From PALSA-188 sp963720075 (GTDB taxonomy: Bacteria; Acidobacteriota; Terriglobia; Terriglobales; Acidobacteriaceae): a DNA stretch of 64,000 bases. Of this stretch, positions 8,521 to 18,041 are shown in pieces; position 1 is the first letter of the stretch, and each line of letters starts with the position of its first letter. The position numbers were made by a program, and so were the translations under genes. The notes under the pieces were generated by a model that made no database searches, was not told the DNA's origin, and worked only from the letters and a program-made list of their open reading frames with translations. The stretch lies in NCBI GenBank assembly GCA_963720075.1, contig CAVREG010000019.1:1302001-1366000 (forward strand), given 5' to 3'.

Positions 8521-9954
8521 CTACGCTGCCTGCTCGTAAGCGTGCGCCAGGCGCAGAATTGTTGCTTCATCGAAATGCTTTCCGAAAATCTGCATTCCAA
8601 TCGGCAAGTTTTCTTTCGTTTGGCCGCATGGGATCGAAATCCCAGGTATGCCGGCGAGGTTAGCCGTTACCGTGTAAATATCCGCCAGATACATCGCCAA
8701 CGGATCATCAGTTTTGTCGCCCAGCTTGAACGCCGCTGTGGGGCTGGTCGGGGTGACAATTGCATCCACTTTTTTAAACCCCTCTTCGAAATCGCTCGTC
8801 AATAGCGCGCGCACCTTTTGCGCCTTCAGATAGTAAGCGTCGTAATATCCGGCGCTCAAAGCGTACGTTCCGAGCATGATGCGTCGCTTCACTTCGGCGC
8901 CAAATCCAAGATCGCGACTGCGCCGGTACATATCCGAGAGGCTCCGTGCATTTTCCGCCCGATAGCCGTAGCGAACCCCGTCAAACCGGGCCAAATTCGA
9001 GGAAGCCTCCGCCGTCGCGACGATGTAATAAGTTGCGATTGCATACTCAGTGTGAGGCAGCGAAATTTCAACGATCTCGCAGCCCAGCTTCGACAAACTT
9101 TGCACCGCATCTTCCACTGCTTTGCGGACTTCAGGATCAAGCCCTTCGGCAAGATATTCTTTTGCCAGACCGATTTTCAATCCTCGGACCGGCTTTTCCA
9201 TCTCCGCAACATAATCTGGAACTGGCAGTTCCGCGGACGTAGAATCCATCGGATCGCGCCCCGCTATGGTCCCCAGCACGATGGCCGCGTCGCGCACAGT
9301 TTTCGTCAGCGGACCGATGTGATCAAGCGAAGAAGCGAATGCAATCAAGCCGTATCTCGACACCCGTCCATACGTCGGCTTCAACCCAACCACTCCGCAA
9401 AACGAAGCTGGCTGGCGAATCGAGCCTCCAGTATCGGTTCCGAGCGTAGCCACCGCCAAATCCGCAGCCACCGCCGCAGCCGAACCTCCTGACGAGCCAC
9501 CCGGCACGCGGCTTAGATCACGCGGATTGTGCACGGGTTTCCAGGCCGAATTTTCATTCGAGGATCCCATTGCGAACTCGTCGCAATTCATCTTGCCCAA
9601 CACCACCGCTCCGGCTGATTCCAACCGCGCCACCGCGGTGCAGTCATAAGGCGGAATGTAATTCCCCAGAATCTTCGATCCTGCCGTGGTGCGAACTCCG
9701 CGAGTGACCAGCACATCTTTGATACCGACGGGCACGCCCGCGAGGGGTGGCAACGTTTCTCCGTGCGCGGCCATGCTGTCAATTGCCGACGCCTTCGCGA
9801 GGCCGCGCTCTCTTGCAAGCGTTAGGTAAGAACCGATCTTCGGATCTTCCTGTTCGATCTTCGCGTAAAAAGACTCCGCCAATGCAGTGGCCGTGATCTT
9901 GCCATCGCGTACGGCATGGCGAGCCCCATCAATTGTGAGTAAGTTGAGGTCCAT
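8521..9954 (-). CDS. gatA: Aspartyl/glutamyl-tRNA amidotransferase subunit A
   Basis: The glutaminase subunit of GatCAB, which converts misacylated Glu-tRNA-Gln or Asp-tRNA-Asn to the cognate amide. The amidase Lys/cis-Ser/Ser triad is intact. Counting from MDLNLLTIDGARH (ATG at 9954) the residues fall at K79 (VGIKD), S154 (GGSSGG) and S178 (TGGSI), exactly the numbering known for Staphylococcus GatA. That is the reason for choosing this start over the ATG 11 codons upstream. gatC is 92 bases upstream on the same strand; gatB is not in the window. Confidence 0.96.
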   Translation of the reverse strand: MDLNLLTIDGARHAVRDGKITATALAESFYAKIEQEDPKIGSYLTLARERGLAKASAIDSMAAHGETLPPLAGVPVGIKDVLVTRGVRTTAGSKILGNYIPPYDCTAVARLESAGAVVLGKMNCDEFAMGSSNENSAWKPVHNPRDLSRVPGGSSGGSAAAVAADLAVATLGTDTGGSIRQPASFCGVVGLKPTYGRVSRYGLIAFASSLDHIGPLTKTVRDAAIVLGTIAGRDPMDSTSAELPVPDYVAEMEKPVRGLKIGLAKEYLAEGLDPEVRKAVEDAVQSLSKLGCEIVEISLPHTEYAIATYYIVATAEASSNLARFDGVRYGYRAENARSLSDMYRRSRDLGFGAEVKRRIMLGTYALSAGYYDAYYLKAQKVRALLTSDFEEGFKKVDAIVTPTSPTAAFKLGDKTDDPLAMYLADIYTVTANLAGIPGISIPCGQTKENLPIGMQIFGKHFDEATILRLAHAYEQAA

Positions 9955-10045
9955 TCTTAGGAACGAATCCGATGCCGAGCAATCCAAATGTCAGAAACCA
10001 AACTGTAAGGCGGATGGAGACAGGACGAGAGCCACCACCCGCCTC

Positions 10046-10384
10046 TCAACGCTCAATGACTTTCGGTACTCTGAAAAATATTCCATCCGAATCCGGTGCA
10101 TTCTCCAGCGCCTCTTGGTGCGGCAACGATTTCCGCAATCCTTCAAGGACGTCTTCGCGGCTGGCGTACGCAAACCGCTCACTTCCTCGCTTTGACTGAT
10201 CCACACCATAACGGTCGGACACTTGTGCCATGGGCTCAATGTTCGACGTGTCCAGTTTTTCGAGCGTGTCTATGTGACCGAGAATCGAGTTGAGATCCCG
10301 AACCATGCGCTCGCGTTCTTCTCCCGTCAGTTCGAGATTGCTAAGATCCGCGACGTAACTAACGTCTTTTTCTGTGACTTTCAT
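10046..10384 (-). CDS. gatC: Aspartyl/glutamyl-tRNA amidotransferase subunit C
   Basis: The small GatCAB subunit that stabilises the A-B interface. 112 residues with the usual VxYVADLSNLELTxEE N-terminus, the DLNSILGHIDTLEKLDT helix and the C-terminal SDGIFFRVPKVIE. Its ATG overlaps the stop of the DciA-like gene by four bases (ATGA), so translation is probably coupled. The order is DciA-like, gatC, gatA. Confidence 0.95.
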   Translation of the reverse strand: MKVTEKDVSYVADLSNLELTGEERERMVRDLNSILGHIDTLEKLDTSNIEPMAQVSDRYGVDQSKRGSERFAYASREDVLEGLRKSLPHQEALENAPDSDGIFFRVPKVIER

Positions 10385-10698
10385 CTTTGGATTCGGCGGC
10401 TGCTCGTATCGTTTGCAATGACAAAGTCTATTCGCTTGACGCTCTCATTCACATAACGATTAAGAATCGCAAGATATTGGGCGGCAATCGTTTGCAACTC
10501 CGAACGCCAGCCCGCATCTTGAACTTCCACCCGCAAAATTCCATCGGTAAAATCCAGGGCGCGCGTCCTTTTTGAGACGCTATTTCCGCAAACAAGCGGC
10601 CACGCAAGAATCGGTGCTTCCCCGGGGGCAGCCTGCCGCAAGCTCCTGATTACAATACTCTGCAATCCAATAGCTACGGGCTGCATCGGGCGGTTCAT
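10381..10698 (-). CDS. DUF721 / DciA-like protein
   Basis: About 105 residues from the ATG at 10698 (MNRPMQPVAIGLQSIV). The DUF721 core is visible as AWPLVCGNSVSKRTRAL followed by LRVEVQDAGWRSELQ and ILNRYV. Some members (DciA) recruit the replicative helicase, but the family is broad and the role here is inferred only. A longer reading from 10788 adds an unlikely basic N-terminus. It ends in an ATGA overlap with gatC. Confidence 0.75.
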   Translation of the reverse strand: MNRPMQPVAIGLQSIVIRSLRQAAPGEAPILAWPLVCGNSVSKRTRALDFTDGILRVEVQDAGWRSELQTIAAQYLAILNRYVNESVKRIDFVIANDTSSRRIQR

Positions 10699-10777
10699 TC
10701 TTGGGCGGCAACGCAGGGGCACTTGTGACAGTGCGTTTTTTTGACCCCTATATCTAGAATAACAATTTCCATATACC

Positions 10778-10868
10778 AAATGCGCCACGTTTCCGGGAAA
10801 TATATTTGGTTTGTATTCATGCGCTTGGCCATTTTCGAGTCGTCTTTGGGGCTTGACAAGAAATTGGA
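10778..10868. repeat. Three-block intergenic element, copy 1
   Basis: Holds AAATGCGCCAC (10778), TATATTTGG (10801) and TTGACAAGAAATTGGA (10853). The same three blocks at almost the same spacing (23 and 76 instead of 23 and 75 bases) occur at 42326-42417, while the sequence between blocks differs. Read on the minus strand it lies about 80 bases upstream of the DciA-like gene, so a promoter or regulatory role is possible. Confidence 0.5.
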
Positions 10869-10904
10869 CGTTTCATCAAAAATGGGGTTTTTGCATTGTT
10901 TTGG

Positions 10905-12239
10905 CTAGGTGACGGGAAATTGTTCGCTGACGAACTTCATGGCCGCATCTTTGGAATCCCAATTCCCCTCTAACTGCCCGTCTTCAACCGCAGATAGAAT
11001 CTCTTTGAATTTTGGACCTGGGCTGTATCCCGCCGCGATCAGGTCTTCGCCGGTAACAAGCGGCGACGGTCGAATCGCTTCGGGAGGCATTGCTGCCAGT
11101 TTGTTTCGCGTGAAGTCATAGAGCGCCAAGTCGCCGTGGCTCGATTCGCAATCCACCCGATGCAATTCAAGATGCTCTTCAAATTTAGGCATCCGAATAA
11201 ATCTCTTGAATGTGGACTCTTTCATTCGCTCAATATCGCCGAACCGCATGTGATTTTCCACCAGGGCCAGAATTTGCTCCGTCTCGCTGTTAGAAAAGCG
11301 TAGTCGCTGGCAGATCCTCTCCGCCATTTTCACTCCAATCTCCACGTGGCCGTCGAAGCGAATCCGATCGGGTGCAACACGAAAAGTTGGCGGCTTACCC
11401 ACGTCATGCAAAAGCGCACCCCATGCAAGAGTCGGGGAACAAGGATGCGGCAACTTACTCAACAGGAGCATAGTGTGGACAAAAACATCTCCTTCGGGAT
11501 GAAACTGCAGCGGCTGCTGGACGCCCTTCATGGCGGATATTTCAGGAAGAACCTCACGAAGCAATCCCGTTTCGTCGAGCAACAAAAACGCTTCCCGGGC
11601 GTGGCCTTCGGTAAGCATCTTTGTAAGCTCCTCCCGCACCCGCTCGCAGGAAATCTGGCGAACTTGCGGCGCCAGCTTTCGAATCGCTGCGAACGTTCGC
11701 GGTTCAATTACGTACCCAAAGCGCGACGCAAACCGGACAGCCCTGAGCATTCGCAGCTTATCTTCCTCGAAGCGCGATTCAGCAATGCCAATCGCGCGAA
11801 CAACGCCATCCTCCAGATCTTTTCTCCCGTCAACAAAATCGAGAACTTGATTGCTAAGCGGATCAAGTAAAAGGCCGTTGATTGTGAAGTCGCGACGCGC
11901 CACGTCTTCCTTCGCATCTTTGCTGAAGCGGACTTCGTCGGGATGACGGCCATCGGTATACCCAATATCGCTTCTAAAAGTAGCAACCTCAACTTCGTCT
12001 TCACTCTCGCCCCGCAAGTTTTCCGGAAGCGGCACCAGGACAACGCCGAATTGTGCGCCAACCGCATAAGTGTCAGGGAAAATTCGCATAACTTCATTTG
12101 GCGTCGCATCTGTAGCAACGTCGTAGTCAGCCGGCTCGCGTCCAAGCAGTACGTCGCGCACGCAACCGCCGACCAGGTAAGCCTGGTATCCAGCCTGCTG
12201 CAAAGTGCGAACGATTGAAATGGCGAAATCTTTTACCAT
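10905..12239 (-). CDS. cca: CCA tRNA nucleotidyltransferase / poly(A) polymerase family protein
   Basis: Adds or repairs the 3'-CCA of tRNAs, or adds poly(A) tails; sequence alone does not separate the two. The class II nucleotidyltransferase motif is clear: LVGGCVRDVLLGREPADYDVA. It is followed by RRDFTINGL and the RNA-binding DFVDGRKDLEDGVVRAIG and RMLRAVRFASRFG. A C-terminal HD-type domain (LLHDVGK, ENHMRFGD) is present. I prefer the ATG at 12239 (MVKDFAISIVRTL); a start at 12284 would add 15 residues. It is monocistronic as far as I can see. Confidence 0.9.
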   Translation of the reverse strand: MVKDFAISIVRTLQQAGYQAYLVGGCVRDVLLGREPADYDVATDATPNEVMRIFPDTYAVGAQFGVVLVPLPENLRGESEDEVEVATFRSDIGYTDGRHPDEVRFSKDAKEDVARRDFTINGLLLDPLSNQVLDFVDGRKDLEDGVVRAIGIAESRFEEDKLRMLRAVRFASRFGYVIEPRTFAAIRKLAPQVRQISCERVREELTKMLTEGHAREAFLLLDETGLLREVLPEISAMKGVQQPLQFHPEGDVFVHTMLLLSKLPHPCSPTLAWGALLHDVGKPPTFRVAPDRIRFDGHVEIGVKMAERICQRLRFSNSETEQILALVENHMRFGDIERMKESTFKRFIRMPKFEEHLELHRVDCESSHGDLALYDFTRNKLAAMPPEAIRPSPLVTGEDLIAAGYSPGPKFKEILSAVEDGQLEGNWDSKDAAMKFVSEQFPVT

Positions 12240-12365
12240 TCGATTGTCAATAATATGCTTGCCGAGCGAGACGTGGGATTGCAAGAAATTCTAGTCCGGC
12301 AAAATGTGACGGGAAAATTCAGAACTGCTGAAGGAAAAGTGGTTTGAAAATTTTTGCCGCTGCGC

Positions 12366-13052
12366 TCACGCCGGGAGCTTCACGATTTTCTTCTGAATGG
12401 CGTAGGTCACCAGCTGGGCCTTGTTATGGATGTCCAATTTGCGCATCAGGTTAAATTTGTGCGCCTCGACCGTCTTAACGCTGCGCCCGAGAATTACGGC
12501 AATCTGTTTTACCGAATTGCCTTCAGCGATCATTTTTACGATTTCCCGCTCGCGAGGCGTAAGCATGGTCCCACGCGTTGTCGTCCGCGAGGACCGGGCG
12601 CGAACATCGTCCACCATCCTTCCAAGGATTTGCGGGCTCAAGTACTTGTGACCTTGAAAAACTTCCCGGACCGCAGTAATGACTTTGGGGGCCGGAGAAT
12701 CTTTTAACATGAAGCCGGATGCGCCCACGCTCATGCATCGCAGCAAATATTCCTCTTCCTCGTACATGGTGAGGAATATCAACCGTGTATTGGGATTGTC
12801 TTGAACTAACTGCTTCGCCGCTTCAAAACTGCACATGCCCGGCATGCCAATGTCCATCAGTACAACATCCGGGTGCAGTTCCCTGACTTTTTCCAGCGCT
12901 CCGGCGGCGTCGCTTGCTTCTCCAATGACCTCGAGATCCGATTCACTTTCCAACACGCGCCGTAAGCCATCGCGAAAAAGTGTGTGGTCATCAACGATCA
13001 CACATTTGATGGTCCCATTCGCGCCGAATTCGCTTGGTTCAGTGACATTCAC
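12366..13052 (-). CDS. NarL/FixJ-family response regulator
   Basis: 228 residues: receiver domain with acidic pair D21-D22, predicted phosphorylation site D67 (VLMDIGMPG) and conserved Lys in GFMLKDSP, then a LuxR-type helix-turn-helix (LTPREREIVKMIAEGNSVKQIA, SVKTVEAHK). It is a DNA-binding transcription factor. The kinase gene lies directly upstream with a 2-base gap, so the pair forms a two-component operon. The regulated genes cannot be told from this window. Confidence 0.93.
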   Translation of the reverse strand: MNVTEPSEFGANGTIKCVIVDDHTLFRDGLRRVLESESDLEVIGEASDAAGALEKVRELHPDVVLMDIGMPGMCSFEAAKQLVQDNPNTRLIFLTMYEEEEYLLRCMSVGASGFMLKDSPAPKVITAVREVFQGHKYLSPQILGRMVDDVRARSSRTTTRGTMLTPREREIVKMIAEGNSVKQIAVILGRSVKTVEAHKFNLMRKLDIHNKAQLVTYAIQKKIVKLPA

Positions 13053-13054
13053 GG

Positions 13055-13804
13055 TTAGCTCGCTCTCGCCCTGGCGTTATGCTCCATAGTCTGGACCGCA
13101 CCTGTTCCCGCGGGTAACTCAACTTGGATGCGCGTGCCACCGCTCTTCAGCGAGGAGATCCGCAAAGTTCCTCCAAGTTCATTAACTCGATCGCGCATCC
13201 CAGATAAACCGAAGCTTTCCAAAGAAGCGGCACTCCTGGCGGCAAAGCCTGCCCCATCGTCACTTATTTGCAGAATTAGCTTTTGTGCTGAATTTTGCAA
13301 AGATACCCTGAAGTTTTGCCCACCAGAGTGTTTCGAGATGTTGTGAAGCGCCTCTTGAACCGAGCGGTAGACGGCAACTTGAATCTCGCGATTGATGGGG
13401 CTCAACTCCTTTGGCAGTGCTACATGAGAAATCATTCCGGTTCTCTTGGCCAATAGATCGGTTTCCCTCCGAATAGCCCCGAGCAAGCCCAAGTCTTCGA
13501 GAGGTCTCGGCGATAAGCGGCCGATGATGCGCCGCAAACCCTCGATAGTGTTGTCCAGAATGTCGAGAGCCTGCTGTGCTTTCTTTCTCAGTGGCCCACT
13601 TTCGGCATCTTTTACCAAGAGACCGAGGGAAAAGCGCAGGCTCATTAATCCCTGTCCCATCTCGTCATGCAATTCGCGGCAGATGCGCCTGCGTTCGTTT
13701 TCGTGTGCGTCAAAGAGAGCTGACGGTTCGGCTGCGGAACGAGTTTGGCTCATTGGAAATTCTCGAAGAGATTTCCGAGCCTCCGCACCTGACTTCCGCG
13801 ACAT
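13055..13804 (-). CDS. Soluble NarX/DesK-type sensor histidine kinase
   Basis: 249 residues. A HisKA_3 dimerisation box holds the predicted phospho-acceptor H46 (CRELHDEMGQG) and is followed by the ATP-binding domain (SVQEALHNISKHS N-box, SDDGAGFA, FGLSGMRDRVNELGGTL). No transmembrane segment or input domain is present, so it is cytoplasmic and any signal must come from a partner or directly. A start at MSQTRSA (residue 18) is also possible. It is upstream of and coupled to the response regulator. Confidence 0.9.
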   Translation of the reverse strand: MSRKSGAEARKSLREFPMSQTRSAAEPSALFDAHENERRRICRELHDEMGQGLMSLRFSLGLLVKDAESGPLRKKAQQALDILDNTIEGLRRIIGRLSPRPLEDLGLLGAIRRETDLLAKRTGMISHVALPKELSPINREIQVAVYRSVQEALHNISKHSGGQNFRVSLQNSAQKLILQISDDGAGFAARSAASLESFGLSGMRDRVNELGGTLRISSLKSGGTRIQVELPAGTGAVQTMEHNARARAS

Positions 13805-13944
13805 TCATCAACCTTTCAGCACAACACCGCCGGACCGGCACCGGCGCACGGCACCAAAATCCTGACACTTAGGCATAAAGCCCTAACTAGGATGGTGTCT
13901 AGGCGAAGGGGGTTTGCCCGTGGCATCAGATACAATCCAAAGGA

Positions 13945-15120
13945 ATGTTGCGCTATTTCACATCGGGCGAGTCCCACGGAGAGGCTTTGGTAGCTTTTCT
14001 CTCGGGTTTGCCAGCTGGACTCGCGGTGGATCAAGCCTTTATGGACCGCGAACTGTGGCGCCGCCAACAAGGCTATGGACGCGGCGGAAGGATGAAGATT
14101 GAGCGCGATACCGCTCACATTTTGTCGGGGGTCCGCCATGGAAAAACCATCGGTTCGCCCATTTCGGTAATCCTGCAAAATAAAGATTGGAAAAATTGGA
14201 CCGAAGCCCTGCCGGTGGAAGCCGGTGATCCTGAAAAGCACAAAAAAGTAGCATCGCCCAGACCAGGCCACGCTGATCTAGCCGGGGCTTTGAAATATAA
14301 CTTTACGGAAGCCCGTTACGTTCTTGAGCGGGCCTCGGCGCGTGAGTCGGCGGCGCGGGTAGCGATTGGCGCCCTGGCAAAATTGTTCTTGCATGCATTA
14401 GGCATTAAGGTACTGAGCCACGTAATTGCCGTAGGGAAGGCGTCGTTGGAAAATGTCCAGCCTTCATGGGAAAAAATCCACGCGCTTTGGAAAAAAGATG
14501 AAGTCTTGCTCAACTGTGTTGACACCGAAGCGGAACAGCGCATGAAGAGCGAGGTAGACAAAATTCTTCGTACAGGCGACTCGGTGGGAGGAATTTTTGA
14601 GGTCGTCGCCCACAATGTGCCGCCAGGTCTGGGCACTTATGCACAGTGGGACGAACGCCTCGACGCTCTCCTCGCCGCCGCAGTGATGTCGCTGCAAGCC
14701 GTCAAAGCCGTCGAGATCGGGGCAGGCGTTGCTGCTGCCGTTGCCGTGGGGTCAGAGGTCCATGATGAGATTGGTTATGGCGAGCCTGCCGGTTTTACCG
14801 GCTTCACACGCAATAGAAACAATGCTGGAGGAATCGAAGGAGGTGTTTCGAATGGCGAAGACCTTCGCGTTCGCGGATACTTGAAACCGATCTCAACATT
14901 GCGCCGGCCATTGCAGTCGGTGGATTTCGCCAGTCGTGAGCCTGTGAAGGCGGCATACGAACGCTCGGATGTTTGCGTGGTTCCTGCCGCTGGGGTTGCC
15001 GCGGAGGCTATGGTTGCGCTCACCATCGCGCGATGCGCCCTGGAAAAATTCGGCGGCGATTCCATGGTTGAGACCCTGCGGAATTTTGAAGGCTACTGCC
15101 AACAATTGAAGAATTACTGA
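13945..15120 (+). CDS. aroC: Chorismate synthase
   Basis: The last shikimate-pathway step, turning EPSP into chorismate with reduced FMN. 391 residues with family signatures GESHG, QGYGRGGRMKIE, SPRPGHADLAG (conserved His), ERASARESAARVA and the late NNAGGIEGGVSNG. Full length. AGGA sits immediately before the ATG. def follows 7 bases after the stop, so aroC probably leads a def-containing transcript. Confidence 0.97.
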   Translation: MLRYFTSGESHGEALVAFLSGLPAGLAVDQAFMDRELWRRQQGYGRGGRMKIERDTAHILSGVRHGKTIGSPISVILQNKDWKNWTEALPVEAGDPEKHKKVASPRPGHADLAGALKYNFTEARYVLERASARESAARVAIGALAKLFLHALGIKVLSHVIAVGKASLENVQPSWEKIHALWKKDEVLLNCVDTEAEQRMKSEVDKILRTGDSVGGIFEVVAHNVPPGLGTYAQWDERLDALLAAAVMSLQAVKAVEIGAGVAAAVAVGSEVHDEIGYGEPAGFTGFTRNRNNAGGIEGGVSNGEDLRVRGYLKPISTLRRPLQSVDFASREPVKAAYERSDVCVVPAAGVAAEAMVALTIARCALEKFGGDSMVETLRNFEGYCQQLKNY

Positions 15121-15127
15121 CTATCTA

Positions 15128-15640
15128 ATGATCTATCCCATCGTGAAATTTGGAAATCCTATTCTGGAGAAGCCCGCCGAACCGGTCAATGCATTTGACG
15201 ACGACCTGAAAAAATTGGTAGAAGACATGTTCGAATCCATGTACGCGGCGCGGGGAGTCGGATTGGCAGCGCCGCAGATCGGAGTTTCAAAGCGTCTCGC
15301 GGTCATTGACATCACTTTCAAAGAAGATCCGAATGCCCGGCTGGTACTCGCCAATCCCGAAATCATCCACAAAGAAGGGCGACACAGGCAGAGCGAGGGA
15401 TGCCTCAGCATTCCGGAATTCCGGGAAGAGCTGTCCCGGGCAAAGAAGGTGACAGTTCGCGCCCAGGACGAAAACGGAAAATGGTTTGAGAAGACTGGCG
15501 AAGATTTACTGGCCCGCGCCTTCCTTCACGAAACCGATCATCTCAATGGGAAGCTCTACATCAGTCATTTGAGCGCTTTGAAACGGGACCTGATTAAGCG
15601 CAAAATCCGCAAGCTGGTGAAGGCCGGCGAGTGGGGATAG
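15128..15640 (+). CDS. def: Peptide deformylase
   Basis: Removes the N-formyl group from nascent proteins. 170 residues with all three metal-site motifs: GVGLAAPQ (43-50), EGCLS (90-94, Cys ligand 92) and HETDH (134-138, two His ligands and catalytic Glu). fmt, which encodes the enzyme that adds the formyl group, follows 115 bases later, the common def-fmt-rsmB arrangement. Confidence 0.97.
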   Translation: MIYPIVKFGNPILEKPAEPVNAFDDDLKKLVEDMFESMYAARGVGLAAPQIGVSKRLAVIDITFKEDPNARLVLANPEIIHKEGRHRQSEGCLSIPEFREELSRAKKVTVRAQDENGKWFEKTGEDLLARAFLHETDHLNGKLYISHLSALKRDLIKRKIRKLVKAGEWG

Positions 15641-15755
15641 ATCCGCCTTTTAAAGCTTGTATCAGCTCTTGCACCAAAAGTCAGGTCCCACCGCTTCTGG
15701 GGGGAACGCGCGAAAGATCGCGCGATTTATCTTTTCGCACACTCATTAATTCAAT

Positions 15756-16685
15756 ATGAATCTCGTATTTTGCGGTACGCCAGCCTTCGCCGTCCCAACT
15801 CTGGAGAAGCTTGTCGAAGCTGAATTAGAGGTTGACTTGGTTGTCACCCAGCCAGATCGGCCTCGAGGGCGAGGGATGGAGGTTGAAGCTTCGCCGATAA
15901 AACAAAAAGCGACCCAATTGAAATTGCCCATCACCCAGCCGGAAAAAATCAAGAGCAACGACGCACTCCGAGATCAACTCATAGGGATAAATCCCGACGC
16001 GATTATCGTGGTTGGATACGGTCGCATTATCCCGCAATGGATGATTGATCTTCCGCGACTCGGTAATATCAACTTGCACGCGTCGCTGCTGCCGAAATAT
16101 CGCGGGGCGGCGCCAATTCAATGGGCAATCGCTAGCGGAGAAGCGATGACGGGCGTCACCACAATGCGCATTGATGCTGGCCTGGACACGGGAGACATCC
16201 TGTTGCAAAAGGAAATGTCGATCGGAATAGATGACACTGCTTTAACTCTGGGTCCGAAGCTGGCTTCAGTCGGGGCCGAACTCATCACAGATACACTGAA
16301 TGGGTTGCAGGCAGGAACGCTCCGTCCACGCCCTCAGGACAATGACCATGCGACCCTCGCACCCATTCTCAAAAAAGAAGACGGGCGCATTGATTTCCGT
16401 CGCACTGCAGACGAAATTTACAATCGTCTGCGTGGGTTCCAACCGTGGCCTGGAGCCTTCGCCACTTTCCGCGGCAAAAATTTGAATATCTGGCAAGCCA
16501 AACCTGTGCTGCGGGAACTGGCGCAGGCCGAACTTGTCCTCGAACAAAATCACATGCTGGTCGGGTGCGCTAACGGCACTTCTCTCACGATCCTAGAACT
16601 TCAGCCCGAAGGCAAGAAGCGCATGTCCGCGCATGATTTCATTCACGGCTACCGTCCACGCAGTGGCGAACAGCTAGGAATATGA
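15756..16685 (+). CDS. fmt: Methionyl-tRNA formyltransferase
   Basis: Formylates initiator Met-tRNA using 10-formyl-tetrahydrofolate. 309 residues. The N-terminal formyltransferase domain carries NLVFCGTPAFAVPTLE, QPDRPRGRG and the catalytic region NINLHASLLPKYRGAAPIQW, then DTGDILLQ. The C-terminal OB-like domain includes RGFQPWPGAF. rsmB starts four bases after the stop, so the two are coupled. Confidence 0.97.
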   Translation: MNLVFCGTPAFAVPTLEKLVEAELEVDLVVTQPDRPRGRGMEVEASPIKQKATQLKLPITQPEKIKSNDALRDQLIGINPDAIIVVGYGRIIPQWMIDLPRLGNINLHASLLPKYRGAAPIQWAIASGEAMTGVTTMRIDAGLDTGDILLQKEMSIGIDDTALTLGPKLASVGAELITDTLNGLQAGTLRPRPQDNDHATLAPILKKEDGRIDFRRTADEIYNRLRGFQPWPGAFATFRGKNLNIWQAKPVLRELAQAELVLEQNHMLVGCANGTSLTILELQPEGKKRMSAHDFIHGYRPRSGEQLGI

Positions 16686-16689
16686 ATCA

Positions 16690-18033
16690 ATGTCTGTCTC
16701 CCCTGCCCGAGCCGCGGCGTTTGACATCCTTATTCGTGTTGCGCAAGAGCAAGCATATGCGTCGGAGCTATTACATTCTTCGCAATATCAGCGACTTTCT
16801 TCTGAGGACCATGGATTAGCTACGGAGCTGGTAATGGGCGTGCTTAGATGGCGTTCTCTTCTTGACCAGGAAGTCGCATTAGCGTCGAGCTTGCCTTTGC
16901 AAAAACTCGACATCGAAGTCCTGACGGCCTTACGCCTCGCAGCCTATCAGTTGCTGTTCCTCGATCGCGTCCCCGCGCGAGCTGCGGTAAATGAAAGTGT
17001 CGAGTTGGTAAAACACTCTCACAAACGTTCTGCCATTCCCTTTGCCAATGCCGTGTTGCGGAAGCTTTCTCTACGTGTTCCCGAGCTCAAAGGTGAATTG
17101 GGATCAGCATGCGCGGCAAGCGTTCAGCAATTGGCGGATCGTTGGTCCCATCCACTGTGGCTTGTGGGACGCTGGGCGCGTCAATACGGTGATGCTGTCG
17201 CGAAAGAAATCTGCGAATACGATCAGAAGATCCCAGAGACTTCGATCCGCCTGACTGACCCAGCTGTCGAGGCCGAACTTCAAAAAGAAGGGATTCAATT
17301 CGGACCGGGAAAATTGCTGACGTCCGCCCGGCGGATTCAGTCGGGCGAGCTGACAAAAACCGCGACATTTCGAAAGGGATTGGTAAGCATCCAAGACGAA
17401 GCCTCGCAACTAGTGGCACTTCTTGTGGGCACGGCGGCGACAATCCTCGATTGCGGCGCGGCACCAGGAGGAAAGACACGCATAATTGCCGAGCGGAACC
17501 CTACCGCAAGCGTATTCGCTATGGATCTGCATCCGCATCGGGCGCGCTTGTTACGAAAGCTCGTGCCCGCGAATAATGTCCATGTCGTGGTCGGAGATGC
17601 TTTCCGTCTTCCTACGCAAGCGCTTTTCGAACGCGTTCTGGTGGACGTACCTTGCTCTGGTACAGGCACGCTGGCGCGTAATCCAGAAATCAAGTGGCGG
17701 CTCACTGCTGAAGATATCGTTGATCTTCAGACGCGGCAGGTGGGAATACTAAAATCAGCGATGAATTCTGTAGCCTCCGGAGGCAGGATCGTTTATTCGA
17801 CCTGCTCGTTGGAGCATGAAGAGAATTCAGATGTCGTCGAAAAGGCATTGGCCGTCAACGATTCATTTCGTGTTGTGAATTGCCGGGATATTCTGGCAGA
17901 GCTTCGATCAGAAGGTGAGCTCACCCTGAAGCCAGAGGATACTGATTCACTCATCAGCGGCGAATATCTACGCACGATTCCTGGAATACATCCCTGTGAT
18001 GGATTCTTCGCAGCGGTGTTAGAAAAGCGATAG
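16690..18033 (+). CDS. rsmB: 16S rRNA (cytosine-967-C5)-methyltransferase
   Basis: A 447-residue RsmB/Sun protein. The N-terminal NusB-like RNA-binding domain includes ARAAVNESVELVKHS. The C-terminal SAM-dependent domain has LDCGAAPGGKT, the VDVPCSGTGTLARNPEIKWR catalytic segment and STCSLEHEENSDVV, whose Cys residues act in m5C chemistry. It is the last gene of the def-fmt-rsmB run; the opposite-strand gene begins 8 bases after its stop. Confidence 0.95.
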   Translation: MSVSPARAAAFDILIRVAQEQAYASELLHSSQYQRLSSEDHGLATELVMGVLRWRSLLDQEVALASSLPLQKLDIEVLTALRLAAYQLLFLDRVPARAAVNESVELVKHSHKRSAIPFANAVLRKLSLRVPELKGELGSACAASVQQLADRWSHPLWLVGRWARQYGDAVAKEICEYDQKIPETSIRLTDPAVEAELQKEGIQFGPGKLLTSARRIQSGELTKTATFRKGLVSIQDEASQLVALLVGTAATILDCGAAPGGKTRIIAERNPTASVFAMDLHPHRARLLRKLVPANNVHVVVGDAFRLPTQALFERVLVDVPCSGTGTLARNPEIKWRLTAEDIVDLQTRQVGILKSAMNSVASGGRIVYSTCSLEHEENSDVVEKALAVNDSFRVVNCRDILAELRSEGELTLKPEDTDSLISGEYLRTIPGIHPCDGFFAAVLEKR

Positions 18034-18041
18034 CCGGTCCT

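Noticed and set aside
8818..9492. 224-residue open frame antisense to gatA
   Set aside because: gatA has all catalytic residues; the antisense frame has no recognisable domain or ribosome site.
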